From Bin87 sp965204905 (GTDB lineage Bacteria > Chloroflexota > Dehalococcoidia > Lucifugimonadales > UBA3495): 64,000 bases of DNA. Within the stretch, counting starts at the first letter, position 1, and the number at the start of each line of letters is the position of its first letter. Below the pieces are notes generated by a model, which saw only the letters and a program-made list of their open reading frames with translations, made no database searches and was not told the origin of the DNA. The DNA lies in assembly GCA_965204905.1 (NCBI GenBank), contig OZ242042.1:3844001-3908000 (forward strand), given 5' to 3'. Shown here in pieces: positions 63,584-64,000 of this stretch. The position numbers and the translations under genes were made by a program.

Positions 63584-64000
63584 ATGTCAAGAGTTACGAT
63601 GATTCAGCACATCAACATCCAGATCAGCGACAAAGACCGCAGCCGCGACTGGTACGAAAAGGTGTTCGGGGCGGAGTTCCTGGACCGGGGGCCTGAGCTC
63701 AACCAGCGGCAACTGCAACTGCGCATCGGCAACGGCGAGATTCACAGCACCTTCACGCCGACTCCCAACCCGTCGGGACACTTTGCCCTGGAGATTGCCG
63801 ACTGGGATGAGATGATCGCCAACCTGGACGCGCTGGGCGTGGAGTACACGCCGCCGTCCGTCCGGGCGTATGCCGACGTCCATTCCACCTACATCAAGGA
63901 CCCGGACGGCAACATGATCGAACTGGTGCAGCACCCGATGGGTCTGCGGGACTCCAGGGGCAACACCGTGGAGATCGCCCACGACCCCGACGGGATGGTG
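63584..64000 (+). CDS. VOC-family (glyoxalase/dioxygenase) protein, partial
   Basis: ATG at 63584 with AGGGGGCG about 8 bases upstream. The frame is open to the window end (139 codons) and the gene continues beyond. The vicinal-oxygen-chelate fold is shown by QHINIQISDKDRSRDWYEKV, HFALEIADWDEMIANLDALG and YIKDPDGNMIELVQHPMG. Metal ligands are probably His in QHINI, His in GHFAL and Glu in MIELVQ. It could be a glyoxalase, dioxygenase or epimerase; the substrate is unknown. Confidence 0.85.
   Translation, partial: MSRVTMIQHINIQISDKDRSRDWYEKVFGAEFLDRGPELNQRQLQLRIGNGEIHSTFTPTPNPSGHFALEIADWDEMIANLDALGVEYTPPSVRAYADVHSTYIKDPDGNMIELVQHPMGLRDSRGNTVEIAHDPDGMV

Overview
The window is a GC-rich bacterial chromosome segment (about 60% G+C by eye). 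It starts inside a canonical S10-spc-alpha type ribosomal protein operon and ends inside a VOC-family enzyme gene. The gene mix suggests an uncultivated Chloroflexota bacterium, possibly SAR202/Dehalococcoidia-like. It includes an enolase-superfamily enzyme, a luciferase-like flavin enzyme, a HyuA-HyuB fusion, acyl-CoA dehydrogenase, NIPSNAP, LVIVD-repeat and Uma2 proteins, HepT/HicA modules and many short intergenic palindromes. That placement is inferred from gene content and not proven. TGA is the normal stop of many genes here, so the standard bacterial code applies.

Layout. 1-12.1 kb (minus strand): rpsL-rpsG-fusA-rpsJ, then rplC-D-W-B, rpsS, rplV, rpsC, rplP, rpmC, rpsQ, rplN-X-E, rpsN, rpsH, rplF, rplR and rpsE (cut by the window edge). 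There is no tuf between fusA and rpsJ. A good sigma70-type promoter precedes rpsL, and a second lies in the rpsJ-rplC gap. 12.1-15.9 kb is a poorly coding island with one tiny membrane peptide, one unrecognised protein and an intact ISAs1-family element with a perfect 10-bp target duplication. 16-18.4 kb holds otsA-otsB (trehalose). 18.4-21.2 kb holds a HAD phosphatase, a DsbA/FrnE-like protein with an in-frame TGA at the first redox Cys, and two tandem Uma2 genes. 21.3-27.3 kb is a NuoE-NuoF-NuoG/formate-dehydrogenase-like set plus an FNR-like reductase. 27.4-34.7 kb has a degenerate MntA/HepT pair, mutS, an ArsC/Spx-like gene with another in-frame TGA at its catalytic Cys, a small HAD protein, hicB-hicA, mutL and a small Tat-signal protein.

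35.5-40 kb carries catabolic and housekeeping enzymes (HAD, enolase superfamily, NIPSNAP, GNAT, PNPOx-like, alpha/beta hydrolase). 40.1-43.2 kb carries two large paralogous proteins whose glycine-loop layout resembles the tubulin/FtsZ superfamily. 43.3-50.9 kb has LLM flavin oxidoreductase, an Lrp-type ligand-binding domain, acyl-CoA dehydrogenase, a DUF1232 protein, hemW, a 2-hydroxyacid dehydrogenase and an FAH-family hydrolase. 51-52 kb is a small insertion (Cys-motif protein plus DUF2335 protein) bracketed by a repeated FAH 3' end. 52-64 kb has a GIY-YIG protein, two more Uma2 genes flanking hyuAB and a class IV aminotransferase, an LVIVD-type protein, a cupin, a Gfo/Idh/MocA oxidoreductase, an alpha/beta hydrolase and the VOC protein.

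Most notable: two independent candidate selenoproteins, each with TGA at the first position of a CxxC-type motif and each followed by a SECIS-like hairpin with G in the apical loop; the tubulin-like paralogue pair; the co-degenerate MntA/HepT pair; and nested short palindromic repeats.
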